DNA of 64,000 nt from Novosphingobium nitrogenifigens DSM 19370 (lineage in GTDB: Bacteria; Pseudomonadota; Alphaproteobacteria; Sphingomonadales; Sphingomonadaceae), in NCBI RefSeq assembly GCF_000192575.1, contig NZ_GL876933.1, positions 401,796 to 465,795 on the forward strand, in the 5' to 3' direction. Below are positions 36,391 to 45,610 of this stretch, in pieces; position 1 is the stretch's first letter, and each line of letters opens with the position of its first letter. The position numbers and the translations under genes were made by a program. The notes under the pieces were generated by a model. That model made no database searches, was not told the DNA's origin, and saw only the letters and a program-made list of their open reading frames with translations.

Positions 36391-37410
36391 ATGCGTATCG
36401 TCTCCGGCATTCAGCCCACCGGCAATCTTCATCTCGGGAACTATCTCGGGGCGATCCGGAACTGGGTGCTGATGCAGGACGAGTGGACGGCCAAGGGGGC
36501 GACCTGCCTCTATTTCCTGGCCGATCTTCACGCGATCTCGATGCCGCATCAGCCCGCTACGCTGGCCGAGAATACCCGCGAGATGGTCGCCGCGCTGGTT
36601 TCGTGCGGGATCGATCCGGACAAGTCGATCCTGTTCAACCAGGCGCAGGTTCCCGCCCATGCCGAACTGCAATGGCTGCTCAACGGAACCGCGCGCATGG
36701 GCTGGCTCAACCGCATGACGCAGTGGAAGGACAAGGCGGGCAAGAACCGTGAAGGCGCTTCGGTCGCGCTGTTCACCTATCCCGTGCTGCAGGCTGCCGA
36801 CGTGCTCCTTTATCAGGCAACGCACGTGCCCGTGGGCGAGGACCAGAAGCAGCATCTCGAACTGGCCCGTGACATCGCGCAGAAGTTCAACAACGACTTC
36901 GCCAGCGAGGAAGCGCCGGTCTTCACTCTGCCTGACCCGATCATCCCGCCCGAAGCCGCGCGGATCATGAGCCTGCGCGACGGCAGTGCGAAGATGAGCA
37001 AGTCCGATCCCTCGGACATGAGCCGCATCAACCTGACCGACGACGCCGACGCGATCATGCAGAAGGTGAAGAAGGCCAAGACTGATCCCGAACCGCTGCC
37101 TTCGGAAGCCGCCGGGCTCGAAGGTCGGCCCGAGGCGCGCAATCTCGTCGGCATCTATGCAGCCTTTTCGGGGCGCGATGTCGCCTCGATCCTCGCCGAG
37201 TTCGGTGGGCAGGGTTTCGGTTCGTTCAAGCCTGCTCTGGGCGATCTGCTGGTGGACAAGCTCGAGCCGATTGCGGAACGCTATCGCGCCTTGCGCATCG
37301 ACCGCAGCGCGCTCGATGCGATTCTCGCCAAGGGAGCGGAAAAGGCGCGAGTTCTGGCCACGCCCACCCTTGAGGCGGCCTATGGCGCGCTGGGGCTGGT
37401 AAGGGGCTAG
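36391..37410 (+). CDS. trpS: Tryptophanyl-tRNA synthetase
   Basis: A 339-residue class I aminoacyl-tRNA synthetase. The HIGH-type signature is [13 protein letters not shown] (about 9-21). The KMSKS signature [11 protein letters not shown] is at about 205, and the tryptophan pocket region includes [11 protein letters not shown]. The length is normal. It probably shares a transcript with murJ. Confidence 0.97.
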   Translation: MRIVSGIQPTGNLHLGNYLGAIRNWVLMQDEWTAKGATCLYFLADLHAISMPHQPATLAENTREMVAALVSCGIDPDKSILFNQAQVPAHAELQWLLNGTARMGWLNRMTQWKDKAGKNREGASVALFTYPVLQAADVLLYQATHVPVGEDQKQHLELARDIAQKFNNDFASEEAPVFTLPDPIIPPEAARIMSLRDGSAKMSKSDPSDMSRINLTDDADAIMQKVKKAKTDPEPLPSEAAGLEGRPEARNLVGIYAAFSGRDVASILAEFGGQGFGSFKPALGDLLVDKLEPIAERYRALRIDRSALDAILAKGAEKARVLATPTLEAAYGALGLVRG

Positions 37411-37573
37411 GAAACAGGGCATTCCTCCTTTTCGGGAAGGGCACGAAGGGCGAAGCAGGGTCGCTGCGTTCAACCGGCATTCAGCCCTTCCCGCACAGGA
37501 TCGTGCCGCGAGGCACCGTTTGCAGTGGGTCCGGTTCGGCAGGGGACGCCGGGGCCTAATGGAGTTGGATGTG

Positions 37574-38260
37574 ATGCCGTTGACCACAACCTTTGCGCGC
37601 CGTGCGTTCGTCGGTCGCGCCGCCTTGCTTGCCCTGCCGCTCGCTTTCGCTCTGGCGGGATGCGCGGGATCGTTCGACACGAATGTTTCGCGTTTCCAGC
37701 ACGAATTGCCCGCGCCCGCCGGACAGACCTTTGCGGTCGTCGCGGAGGATCCGCGCAATTCCGGCGGCCTGGAATTTGCCCAATATGCGTCGCTGGTCGG
37801 GGATCAGCTGCACAAGATCGGTTATGTTCCCGGCGATCCGGCGACGTCCGACCTGGTCGTCGAATTCGACTATGGCGTCGACAAGGGCCGGGACAAGATC
37901 AGCTCGACCGGCGGCGGCTATGACCCGTTCTGGGGTCCGTGGCGCGGATACGGCTATGGTGGCTGGGGTCCGGGCGGCGGGTTCTATGGTCGTCGCGGCT
38001 GGGGCTACGGCTGGTATGATCCCTGGTTCAACGACATCGACGTGACGACCGTCTATACGAGCGGCGTCTCGGTGAAGATCAAGCGTCGCAGCGACGGCCA
38101 GCGCGTCTTCGAAGGCCGCGCCGAAGCGGTCTCGCCGTCGAATCGCCTGTCCTATGTCGTGCCCAAGCTGATCGAGGCGCTGTTCACCGGCTTCCCCGGA
38201 CACACCGGCGAAACCGTGCGCATCTCCATCCAGCCGGAAAAGAAGGCCAAGAAGAAGTAA
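37574..38260 (+). CDS. DUF4136-domain lipoprotein
   Basis: A 228-residue predicted lipoprotein. The N-terminal signal ends in LAFALAGC-A (Cys about residue 31). The body matches DUF4136 proteins: FAVVAEDPRN, DLVVEFDYGVDKGRD, then a long Gly/Tyr/Trp-rich stretch (about 125-160), and VSVKIKRRSDGQRVFEGRAE. The Lys-rich C terminus is notable. GGAG nine bases upstream supports the ATG at 37574. Function unknown. Confidence 0.85.
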   Translation: MPLTTTFARRAFVGRAALLALPLAFALAGCAGSFDTNVSRFQHELPAPAGQTFAVVAEDPRNSGGLEFAQYASLVGDQLHKIGYVPGDPATSDLVVEFDYGVDKGRDKISSTGGGYDPFWGPWRGYGYGGWGPGGGFYGRRGWGYGWYDPWFNDIDVTTVYTSGVSVKIKRRSDGQRVFEGRAEAVSPSNRLSYVVPKLIEALFTGFPGHTGETVRISIQPEKKAKKK

Positions 38261-38363
38261 TTTCTTCTTCCAGCGATCCCCTTGCGATCGAAATTCCCGA
38301 CGCTGCGCGCGGCTGTGGGGGATCGAGATCGGAAGGGGGGGGGCTTTGTGTGAGTGTGCGGGG

Positions 38364-38849
38364 TCAGCCCGGAAGGGCCGACAACCCCCCGGTCGAGCCG
38401 AAGCCGCCGATCCCGCGCTCGGTTTCGTCAAGATGGTCGACTTCGAGCCAGCTCGCCTGGACGACCGGGGCGAGCACCAGCTGCGCCACGCGGTCGCCGC
38501 GCCGGATCACGAACGGCGTGTCGCCCAGATTGATCATGATGATCTTGAGCTCGCCGCGATAGTCGCTGTCGATCGTGCCGGGCGTGTTGGGAACCGTCAC
38601 CCCGTGCTTGAGCGCAAGGCCAGAGCGCGGGCGGACCTGGATTTCGAAGCCGGGGGGGATGGCAAGGGCAAGGCCGGTTGCGACCGCATGCCGCCCGCCC
38701 GGGCTCAGCGCCACGTCTTCGGATGCGACGACGTCCATCCCGGCGGCGCCTTGGGTCGCATAGGCGGGAAGGGGAAGATCCTCGTTGCCCGGCAGTCGCT
38801 TGACGCGGACGGGAACGGGTTCATGCGTCGTAGGGTTGGTGAAGGACAT
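38364..38849 (-). CDS. dut: dUTP pyrophosphatase
   Basis: A 161-residue trimeric dUTPase that keeps uracil out of DNA. Its five motifs are visible: GMDVVASED (1), [10 protein letters not shown] (2), [14 protein letters not shown] (3, catalytic Asp), [10 protein letters not shown] (4), [10 protein letters not shown] (5). The first codons overlap the end of coaBC by 29 bases. The order coaBC-dut is common in proteobacteria. Confidence 0.95.
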   Translation of the reverse strand: MSFTNPTTHEPVPVRVKRLPGNEDLPLPAYATQGAAGMDVVASEDVALSPGGRHAVATGLALAIPPGFEIQVRPRSGLALKHGVTVPNTPGTIDSDYRGELKIIMINLGDTPFVIRRGDRVAQLVLAPVVQASWLEVDHLDETERGIGGFGSTGGLSALPG

Positions 38850-40029
38850 CGGCCACCTTTGCAATGATTGCGCGCGCCACATCGGCCTTGGGCATTTCCG
38901 ACAGGCTTTCGACGCCCATTGCCGAAACGATGTGAACCGTATTGTTTGCCCCGCCCATGACATCGCCCGAAACGTCGTTGGCGATGATCCAGTCGGCGCC
39001 CTTGCGGGCCAGCTTGGCCTTGGCATGTTCGATCACATGCTCGGTCTCGGCGGCAAAGCCGATCAGCAGGGGTGGGCGCAGCATCGCATGGCCGAGGCTA
39101 GCGAGAATGTCGGGGTTTTCGACGAGTTCGAGCGGGGGAATGTGCCCGCTGCCGTCCTTTTTGCGTTTTTGCCCGGCGGCCTCGGCCACGCGCCAGTCGG
39201 CAACGGCGGCGACCATGATCGCGACGTCGCAGGGAAGCGCCGCATCGACGGCCTCGGCCATTTCGCGCGCGGTCTCGACATCGACGCGGCGAACGCCCGG
39301 CGGCGTCGGCAATTGCACGGGGCCTGCGATCAGCGTGACTTGCGCACCCGCTTCTGCGGCGGCCGCGGCAAGGGCAAAGCCCTGTTTCCCGCTCGACCGG
39401 TTGGCGATGTAGCGCACCGGGTCGATCGGTTCGTGAGTCGGCCCGGCAGTGATCACCACGTGCTGTCCGGCAAGCGGGCCGGGGGCCGGCGGGGCAAGCA
39501 GGCTCTGGATCTGCGCCCAGATCGCTTCGGGTTCGGGGAGGCGTCCAGGACCGAATTCGCCACAGGCCATCACGCCTTCGTCCGGTTCCATTACCGTGAC
39601 GCCGCGCGTGCGCAGGGTCGCGACATTGGCACGGGTGGCGGCATGGCCCCACATGCGCACGTTCATCGCCGGAACCGCCAGTACCGGTTTGTCGGTCGCG
39701 AGCAGCAGCGTCGTTGCCAGATCGTCGGCATGACCTCCGGCCATGCGGGCCAGCAGGTCCGCCGTCGCCGGGCAGACGACGACGAGGTCGGCTTCGCGCG
39801 AAAGCTGGATGTGGCCCATCTCGACTTCGTTGCGCAGATCCCAGAGCGTCGTGTGGACGGGGTTCTCGCTCAAGGCGGCAAGGGTCATCGCGGTGACGAA
39901 ATGCGAGGCCGCCTCGGTCAGGACGCAAGTCACGCTGCCGCCGCCCTTGCGGATCAGCCGCACAAGCTCACAGGATTTGTAGGCGGCTATGCCGCCACCG
40001 ATGACAAGAAGGATCCGGGGTGCCTGCAT
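38821..40029 (-). CDS. coaBC: Bifunctional phosphopantothenoylcysteine synthetase/decarboxylase
   Basis: A 402-residue bifunctional enzyme making 4'-phosphopantetheine for coenzyme A. The flavin decarboxylase domain comes first (about 1-180): [12 protein letters not shown], catalytic His in [10 protein letters not shown], substrate-binding PAMN. The CTP-dependent synthetase domain follows (about 190-400): [42 protein letters not shown]. The start at 40029 (MQAPRILLV) is preferred to 40095, because a GGGIAAYK motif belongs about ten residues in. Confidence 0.95.
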   Translation of the reverse strand: MQAPRILLVIGGGIAAYKSCELVRLIRKGGGSVTCVLTEAASHFVTAMTLAALSENPVHTTLWDLRNEVEMGHIQLSREADLVVVCPATADLLARMAGGHADDLATTLLLATDKPVLAVPAMNVRMWGHAATRANVATLRTRGVTVMEPDEGVMACGEFGPGRLPEPEAIWAQIQSLLAPPAPGPLAGQHVVITAGPTHEPIDPVRYIANRSSGKQGFALAAAAAEAGAQVTLIAGPVQLPTPPGVRRVDVETAREMAEAVDAALPCDVAIMVAAVADWRVAEAAGQKRKKDGSGHIPPLELVENPDILASLGHAMLRPPLLIGFAAETEHVIEHAKAKLARKGADWIIANDVSGDVMGGANNTVHIVSAMGVESLSEMPKADVARAIIAKVADVLHQPYDA

Positions 40030-40109
40030 CTCAGCCGCTTCTTGCAATGGCGCGTGCACAGGCGCAATCCTTTTGGCAGGAACCCCGTCTGACAAAAGGG
40101 ATTTGTCCC

Positions 40110-40508
40110 ATGCGCTTCGCGCTTACTGCACTGATTTTCCTCGTTGGCCTGTTCGATCTGTTCATGGCCGCCTCGTTTCTGTTCCAACCGCTCGAAGTGT
40201 CGCAGGCGCTTGGCGTCGTGCCGGTGGCGACGGTCGGGATTTCGACTCTGCGCTCCGATTTCACGGCCTTTTTCGGGGTTGGCGGCTTTGCCATGCTGTG
40301 GGGGGCATGGCGTCGCAATGCCGACCTGATGCTGGTGCCGATGCTGCTGTTCGCGGTCGCATTCCTGGGCCGCGCGGTCGATCTGGTCGTAAGCGGCAGC
40401 TATGCCGGATGGCAGGTGCCGATGGCGATCGAAGCGATCCACGTCGTGCTGCTCTTGGGCGGCTGGCGCATCCTGCCCCACCACAAGATCGAGGAAATCG
40501 CGGCTTGA
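40110..40508 (+). CDS. Small four-helix membrane protein, DUF4345-like
   Basis: A 132-residue hydrophobic protein with about four membrane helices. The block GISTLRSDFTAFFGVGGFAMLWGAWRR resembles DUF4345-type proteins. It is divergent from coaBC and followed by a bidirectional hairpin. No function can be assigned. Confidence 0.6.
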   Translation: MRFALTALIFLVGLFDLFMAASFLFQPLEVSQALGVVPVATVGISTLRSDFTAFFGVGGFAMLWGAWRRNADLMLVPMLLFAVAFLGRAVDLVVSGSYAGWQVPMAIEAIHVVLLLGGWRILPHHKIEEIAA

Positions 40509-40515
40509 GGTCTGA

Positions 40516-40546
40516 TTGGAAATTCCGGCTCGGCCGGAATTTCCAA
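40516..40546. terminator. Bidirectional hairpin between convergent genes
   Basis: Perfect 13-bp arms (TTGGAAATTCCGG and complement) with a CTCGG loop. It lies eight bases after the membrane-protein stop and eight bases from the acyltransferase stop. Confidence 0.7.
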
Positions 40547-40554
40547 CCTCCTTC

Positions 40555-41715
40555 TCAGGATGCCTTCAAGCGTTCGGCCAGCCGCAGGATCACGCGCTGG
40601 GCCGGGCGCTCGATCCAGCGGTGCGAGGCAAAACCTGCCAGGATCGCGACCACGATGAACACGTTCAGCATCCACCCTTCGCGGAAGACCGCGCGCGTGC
40701 CGATCGTCGCATCGACCAGCAGGACCAGCGCGAGTTGCAGCGGGAAATGCCAGAGGTAGATGCCGTAAGATGCGTCGCCGAGCTTGCGGCCGAGCCGCAA
40801 CCGGTCGTCGTGGTCGGAAAGGTCGATCGCCACCATCAGGAACAGCACGGCAAAGGTTCCGGTCAGGATCGCGGCATCATGGCCATGGCTCTTCATGCCC
40901 GACACATGCCATGCGACGAGCGCGAGCACGGGTGACAGGGCGGCAAGGACCGGCGCGCGCAGCCATCCCTTGAGCGTGGCGCCGTAGACCATCGCGCCGC
41001 CGAAGAAATAGCCGATGCAGCTGACCACCGGGACCATTTTCGCTGGCAGCGAATCCGCAGGCGCCGTCGGGGAAAGAATGTCGTCGAACACGAGCGTGAA
41101 CATGGCGAGAGCGACGGGCAACGCCATCGCGATCGGCAGGCGGCGCAAGGCGGGCAGAAGCAGCCAGAACACCGCATAGGCCACCATCTCGGTCGACAGC
41201 GACCACGACGGGCCGTTGAACGACTGGTTGTCCTGAAACCCCCAGTAATTGGCCATGACCAGATTCAGCAGGAAATGCCGCAGATCCTGATGGTGGTAGA
41301 TAAAGCCGGTTCCGTGAAGGCCGGTATAGACGGCCTGCAGCACGGCGACGAGGCACAGGGTCAGCACATGGAGCGGCCAGAGCCGGGCAACGCGCGCCAG
41401 CCAGAACCGGCCCCTGCCGCTCATGTCGGCAAGGTAGACATGCGCGAAGACGAAGCCGGACACCGCCCAGAAATACTGCACGGCGACGTGACCGTAGTCG
41501 TAGATCCACGCCAGCTGGTGATAGAACGGCGAGATCGAGCGCCTTACGTGGAATTCGTAGTCCACCGGCGGCACGAAGAAATGCTGGTAATGCCAGAACA
41601 GAACGCCGCACGCAGCGATCAGGCGCGAGAAGTCGAGCGCGTTGAAATGGCGTTTGGGCAGCCGCAGACCCGGGCGAGTCGCCCGTGGGGTACGCGCCGC
41701 CTGTTCCTGTGTCAC
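40555..41715 (-). CDS. Acyltransferase-3 family membrane protein
   Basis: A 386-residue integral membrane O-acyltransferase with about ten helices. Family marks are the N-terminal DFSRLIAACGVLFWHYQHFF (catalytic His), YFWAVSGFVFAHVY, GPSWSLSTEMVAY and DASYGIYLWHFPLQL. These enzymes acetylate or succinylate surface sugars; the acceptor is unknown. GTG at 41715 overlaps the ubiB stop as GTGA, suggesting translational coupling. Confidence 0.88.
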   Translation of the reverse strand: MTQEQAARTPRATRPGLRLPKRHFNALDFSRLIAACGVLFWHYQHFFVPPVDYEFHVRRSISPFYHQLAWIYDYGHVAVQYFWAVSGFVFAHVYLADMSGRGRFWLARVARLWPLHVLTLCLVAVLQAVYTGLHGTGFIYHHQDLRHFLLNLVMANYWGFQDNQSFNGPSWSLSTEMVAYAVFWLLLPALRRLPIAMALPVALAMFTLVFDDILSPTAPADSLPAKMVPVVSCIGYFFGGAMVYGATLKGWLRAPVLAALSPVLALVAWHVSGMKSHGHDAAILTGTFAVLFLMVAIDLSDHDDRLRLGRKLGDASYGIYLWHFPLQLALVLLVDATIGTRAVFREGWMLNVFIVVAILAGFASHRWIERPAQRVILRLAERLKAS

Positions 41716-43289
41716 AGGGCCCACCACCCCGACGTGACGCCCAGGACGAAGATCGCGGCGCCACAACCCGCGGCGAGGAGATGGGTAGCGACCGTGCCGA
41801 CCCAGCAGCTTCCCCCGTGGCCGTCCTTCCTGTCCCACATCAGCGGGATTTCGGGCAGGGGCGGTTCCTCGGGAGCGCCGCCCTTGGGCGGGAACTTGTC
41901 CTCGATCCGGCGGACGAGGTCGGGAATGCGTATCAGCGTCCGCGCGTCCACGCGCATGCGCTCGGCAATCGCGGCTTCGGGGCCGAGTTCGTCGCGCAGC
42001 CAGTTGCGCACGAACGGCGCGGCGGTGTCCCACATGTTGATGTCGGGATCGAGCTGGGTCGCGATGCCTTCGACCATGACCATGGTTTTTTGCAGCAGCA
42101 GCAGGTGCGGCTGGGTCTGCATGTCGAAATCGCGGGTGATCGCAAAGAGGCCGTCGAGCATCTGCCCGACCGACAGGTCCTTGACCGGCTTGCCGCGCAT
42201 GGGTTCGCCCACCGCGCGCAGGGCGGTCGCGAATTCCTCGAGCGAGTGATAGCTCGGGACATATTGCGCTTCGAAATGGATCTCGGCGACGCGGTGATAG
42301 TTGCCGGTGGTCAGGCCATAGAGAATTTCGGCCAGCCACTGTCGCGCGCGGCGGTCGATGCGGCCCATGATGCCGAAATCGATGGCAACGATGTCCCCCG
42401 CCGGATCGACGAAGAGATTGCCCTGGTGCATGTCGGCATGGAAATAGCCGCCGCTGATCGCCTGGGTCAGGAAAGCGAGGACGAGACGCTGGGCCAGTTC
42501 CTTGCGGTCATGCCCGGCCGCTTCGATCTGGTCGATCTCGCTGATCTTGACCCCGTCGATCCAGTCGAGCGTCATGACCCGGCCGTTGGTGCGGTCCCAG
42601 TCGATCGTGGGCACGCGATAGCCGGGGAAGGCATGCATCAGGTCGGCGAGTTCGGACGCCGAGGCGGCCTCGCGCCGCAAGTCGAGCTCGCGCATCGACC
42701 AGCGACGGAAATTGGCGATGACAAGGCGCGGGCGCAGGCGATGGGCCTCGGTCCCGAAAGCCTCGAGATGGGCGGCGGCCCATTCATACGTGGCGATGTC
42801 GGCAGCGAATTTCTCGCGCACGCCGGGGCGCAGAACTTTGACGGCGACCTTGCGCCCGTCGACGGTCGTCGCGCGGTGGACTTGCGCGATCGAGGCCGCA
42901 CCGACCGGTTCGGGGTCGAAGCTGGCAAAGAGGCTTTCGAGCGGACGCTCGAAGCTCGATTCGATTTCGTGGCGGATCGCGGCGAAATCGACCGGCGGCA
43001 GCTTGTCCTGCAGCGCGAGCAGATTGTGCGCGGCGCTTTCTCCGACCAGGTCGGGGCGCGTTGCCAGCGTCTGCCCCAGCTTGATCGCAGCCGGGCCGAT
43101 CGCGCGAAAGGCCCCGGCATAGTCGGGATCGGCGGGCTGGATCGTGCCGAACCGCGCGATGCGGAACAGCCGCCGCACCGGGCCGGGGGTGTTGGGATCG
43201 CGCTCGATCCCCCTCAGCGCGCCGTGGCGGGCAAGAGTGCGGCCCCAGCCGAGCAGGCGGCGGATATGGACAAGGTCAGAAAAAGCCAA
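41712..43289 (-). CDS. ubiB: Ubiquinone biosynthesis protein UbiB (atypical kinase/ATPase)
   Basis: A 525-residue member of the ADCK/UbiB family, required for coenzyme Q synthesis. The family KxGQ motif is in IKLGQTLATRPDL, with QDKLPP downstream, then AAASIAQVHRA-like ATP-lobe sequence, VDPAGDIVAIDFGIMG (DFG-like) and two C-terminal hydrophobic helices (about 485-520). It follows ubiE by 13 bases. Confidence 0.95.
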   Translation of the reverse strand: MAFSDLVHIRRLLGWGRTLARHGALRGIERDPNTPGPVRRLFRIARFGTIQPADPDYAGAFRAIGPAAIKLGQTLATRPDLVGESAAHNLLALQDKLPPVDFAAIRHEIESSFERPLESLFASFDPEPVGAASIAQVHRATTVDGRKVAVKVLRPGVREKFAADIATYEWAAAHLEAFGTEAHRLRPRLVIANFRRWSMRELDLRREAASASELADLMHAFPGYRVPTIDWDRTNGRVMTLDWIDGVKISEIDQIEAAGHDRKELAQRLVLAFLTQAISGGYFHADMHQGNLFVDPAGDIVAIDFGIMGRIDRRARQWLAEILYGLTTGNYHRVAEIHFEAQYVPSYHSLEEFATALRAVGEPMRGKPVKDLSVGQMLDGLFAITRDFDMQTQPHLLLLQKTMVMVEGIATQLDPDINMWDTAAPFVRNWLRDELGPEAAIAERMRVDARTLIRIPDLVRRIEDKFPPKGGAPEEPPLPEIPLMWDRKDGHGGSCWVGTVATHLLAAGCGAAIFVLGVTSGWWAL

Positions 43290-43302
43290 GAGACGCGCCC
43301 CG

Positions 43303-44076
43303 TCAGACCTTCCACCCGGAATGGATCGCGACCAGCCCGCCCAAGATCGGTTCGACCTTGGTATGGCGGAAGCCCGCGTCGCGAATCATCGCCTCGAACG
43401 CGGGCATCGTCGGAAACCGGCGAATCGATTCGATCAGATAGCGGTACGAATCGGCATCGTTGGCGAGCATCTTGCCGATCTGCGGCACGACGCGATGGGA
43501 ATAGAGGTCGTAGACTTCCGAAAAGCCGGGCCATTCGGTCGTCGAGAATTCGAGGCAGAAGAAACGCCCGCCGAACTTGAGCACGCGATAGGCTTCGGCC
43601 AGCGCGCGGTCGATGTGGGTGACGTTACGGATGCCGAAGGCGATCGTGTAGGCGTCGAAACCGCGGTCGGGGAACGAGATCTGTTCCGCGTTCTGGCACG
43701 ACCATTCAAGGCCGGTGATCCCGCGCTTTTCCGCACGTTCCATGCCGACGTCGAGCATGTCCTGATTGATGTCGCAGACGGTGATGTCCGCACCCGAACG
43801 GGCAAGGCGGAAGGCGATGTCGCCGGTGCCGCCCGCCATGTCGAGAATCCGCTCGCCCGCGCGCGGCTTGACCCGCGACACGAAACGATCCTTCCACAAA
43901 CGGTGCATGCCGCCCGACATGGCATCGTTCATGATGTCGTATTTCTTGGCAACGTTGGAAAAGACCGCGCCCACGCGTGCCGTCTTTTCCTCGGCGGGGA
44001 TTTCCTCGTAGCCGAAGGAAACGGTTTCGGCTTCGCCCGGCTGAGGGGCAGATTGCGCTTCGGGGCTGGTCGTCAT
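43303..44076 (-). CDS. ubiE: Ubiquinone/menaquinone methyltransferase UbiE
   Basis: A 257-residue C-methyltransferase for quinone ring intermediates. SAM motif I is ILDMAGGTGDIAFRLA (about 80-95). Family blocks are YDIMNDAMSGGMHRLWKDRF at 50 and AFGIRNVTHIDRAL. The C terminus LGGLVAIHSGWKV is typical. It heads the ubiE-ubiB-acyltransferase unit and is divergent from mutM. Confidence 0.95.
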   Translation of the reverse strand: MTTSPEAQSAPQPGEAETVSFGYEEIPAEEKTARVGAVFSNVAKKYDIMNDAMSGGMHRLWKDRFVSRVKPRAGERILDMAGGTGDIAFRLARSGADITVCDINQDMLDVGMERAEKRGITGLEWSCQNAEQISFPDRGFDAYTIAFGIRNVTHIDRALAEAYRVLKFGGRFFCLEFSTTEWPGFSEVYDLYSHRVVPQIGKMLANDADSYRYLIESIRRFPTMPAFEAMIRDAGFRHTKVEPILGGLVAIHSGWKV

Positions 44077-44194
44077 GGCAGGCGCTTTAGTGCCAATTGT
44101 CCGCGCGGCAAAGCCTGATAGGACATTGCGTGCAGGCCTTGCGCCGCCTTTCCTTCACACGCGGTCGAAAGTGGCCGTCTTCCGTCGAGAGCAG

Positions 44195-45007
44195 ATGCCC
44201 GAACTCCCTGAAGTCGAAACCACTGTCCGTGGTCTGGCAACCGTGCTGGCCGGAGAGCGGCTGACCCGTGTCATGGTCCGTCGTCCCGACCTGCGGCGCC
44301 CATTTCCGCCTGATCTGGTTCAGGCCCTGACCGGCGCGCGAGTCGTCGCGCTGGGGCGCCGGGCCAAATACGGTCTGATCCAGACCGACCGGGGGCGGAC
44401 CATGGTCTTTCACCTGGGCATGTCGGGGCGCTGGCGAATCGATCCGGGCGAGATCGGCAAGCACGATCATCTCGTGCTCGAGACGGCCAGGGGACGCGTG
44501 CTTGCGCTCAACGACGCGCGCCGATTCGGTTCGGTCGATCTGGTCGATACCGCTGCGCTCGACGCGTTCGGCCCGTTTGCCGCGCTTGGTCCCGAACCGC
44601 TTGGGCCAGGGCTGACCGTCGCGCATCTGGCTCAGGCCTTCGACGGGCGAGTCGCTGCGGTAAAACTGGTGCTGCTCGATCAGGGCGTGGTGGCCGGGCT
44701 CGGCAATATCTATGTCTGCGAAGCCTTGCACCGGGCGCGGATCCATCCCGAGCGTGCGGCAGGGGCTGTATCGCGGGCGGCCTTGTCGCGGCTGGTGCTC
44801 GAGATTCGCGCGGTGCTTGAAGAAGCGATCGAGGCGGGCGGATCGACTTTGCGCGATTACGCGCGACCCGATGGGGAACTGGGCTATTTCGCCAAGGAAT
44901 GGCGGGTTTACGGGCGCGAAGGCAAGCCGTGCGGCTGTGGCGGAACGGTCCGGCGCATCGTGCAGGGCGGCCGGTCCACGTTCTTCTGCCCCCGTTGTCA
45001 GAAATAG
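44195..45007 (+). CDS. mutM: Formamidopyrimidine-DNA glycosylase
   Basis: A 270-residue bifunctional glycosylase removing 8-oxoguanine and ring-opened purines. The catalytic Pro is the second residue of MPELPEVE, and the conserved Glu follows. The helix-two-turn-helix has GLGNIYVCEALHRA, and the C-terminal zinc finger has CGCGGTVRR and FFCPRCQ. The start at 44195 is fixed by the need for an N-terminal proline after Met removal. Confidence 0.96.
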   Translation: MPELPEVETTVRGLATVLAGERLTRVMVRRPDLRRPFPPDLVQALTGARVVALGRRAKYGLIQTDRGRTMVFHLGMSGRWRIDPGEIGKHDHLVLETARGRVLALNDARRFGSVDLVDTAALDAFGPFAALGPEPLGPGLTVAHLAQAFDGRVAAVKLVLLDQGVVAGLGNIYVCEALHRARIHPERAAGAVSRAALSRLVLEIRAVLEEAIEAGGSTLRDYARPDGELGYFAKEWRVYGREGKPCGCGGTVRRIVQGGRSTFFCPRCQK

Positions 45008-45038
45008 GGCGGGTCAGAAACGGGATGGGCAAATGAAA

Positions 45039-45062
45039 AGGGGGCAGGTTTCCCCGCCCCCT
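45039..45062 (-). terminator. Terminator of the Flp pilin gene
   Basis: Perfect 7-bp arms AGGGGGC and GCCCCCT, extended by weaker inner pairs, followed on the minus strand by TTTTC. It lies 27 bases after the pilin stop. Confidence 0.75.
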
Positions 45063-45088
45063 CAAACGTCTTCGCTTTCGCGAAACGC

Positions 45089-45271
45089 TTAGTACTTGCC
45101 CGACTGAGCCTTGGTCATGTCGCCCGACACCAGGCTGAAGGTGTTCGAGAGCGAGTTGCCCAGAGCGCCCATGGCGGTGATGGCGGCAACGGCGATGAGA
45201 GCGGCGATCAGGCCGTATTCGATCGCGGTGGCGCCGGCTTCGTCCTTGAGAATACGATTGATAAGCTTCAT
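45089..45271 (-). CDS. Flp/Fap-type pilin (type IVb)
   Basis: A 60-residue prepilin. A short basic leader ends at Gly (about residue 13), followed by ATAIEYGLIAALIAVAAIT, with the Glu-Tyr pair typical of Flp pilins. GGGGAT precedes the ATG. No tad assembly genes are nearby, so the pilus machinery must lie elsewhere. Confidence 0.9.
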   Translation of the reverse strand: MKLINRILKDEAGATAIEYGLIAALIAVAAITAMGALGNSLSNTFSLVSGDMTKAQSGKY

Positions 45272-45610
45272 GACTTTAATCCCCTAAATGATGCCTCTCG
45301 ACGTCCCCTGAGTGGCAAGGGCATTTCTAACCACAGGTCGTAAAGCAGCGGTTAAATTCGGGGCGGGATTCGCGGGCGCGATGGAGATTTGTGGCGGTTT
45401 TCCCGGGCAGGAGTCGCTTAACGGCCTCGTAAGCCTAACCAAAGGGCGGCCAGAGGACGTTTAACCGGGAACCGTTTGCCGAATGTCTGCCTCTCTCTAT
45501 GGGGCAGGAAGGCTAAGGCTCCGTCGACACTCGCTAGGGGATTCTTCGCAGGAAGCGCTTGGGGGGCAGGTTTTCCGTGCGCCCTGCGCAGTCGGTGGTG
45601 CCGCGTCGAA
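45272..45610. other. Intergenic region, 339 bp
   Basis: It contains the leader of the pilin gene and several TTAAC/TTAAA-like A/T clusters in a G/C background, with the pilin promoter presumably nearest 45300-45350. No RNA or gene is recognised. Confidence 0.4.
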
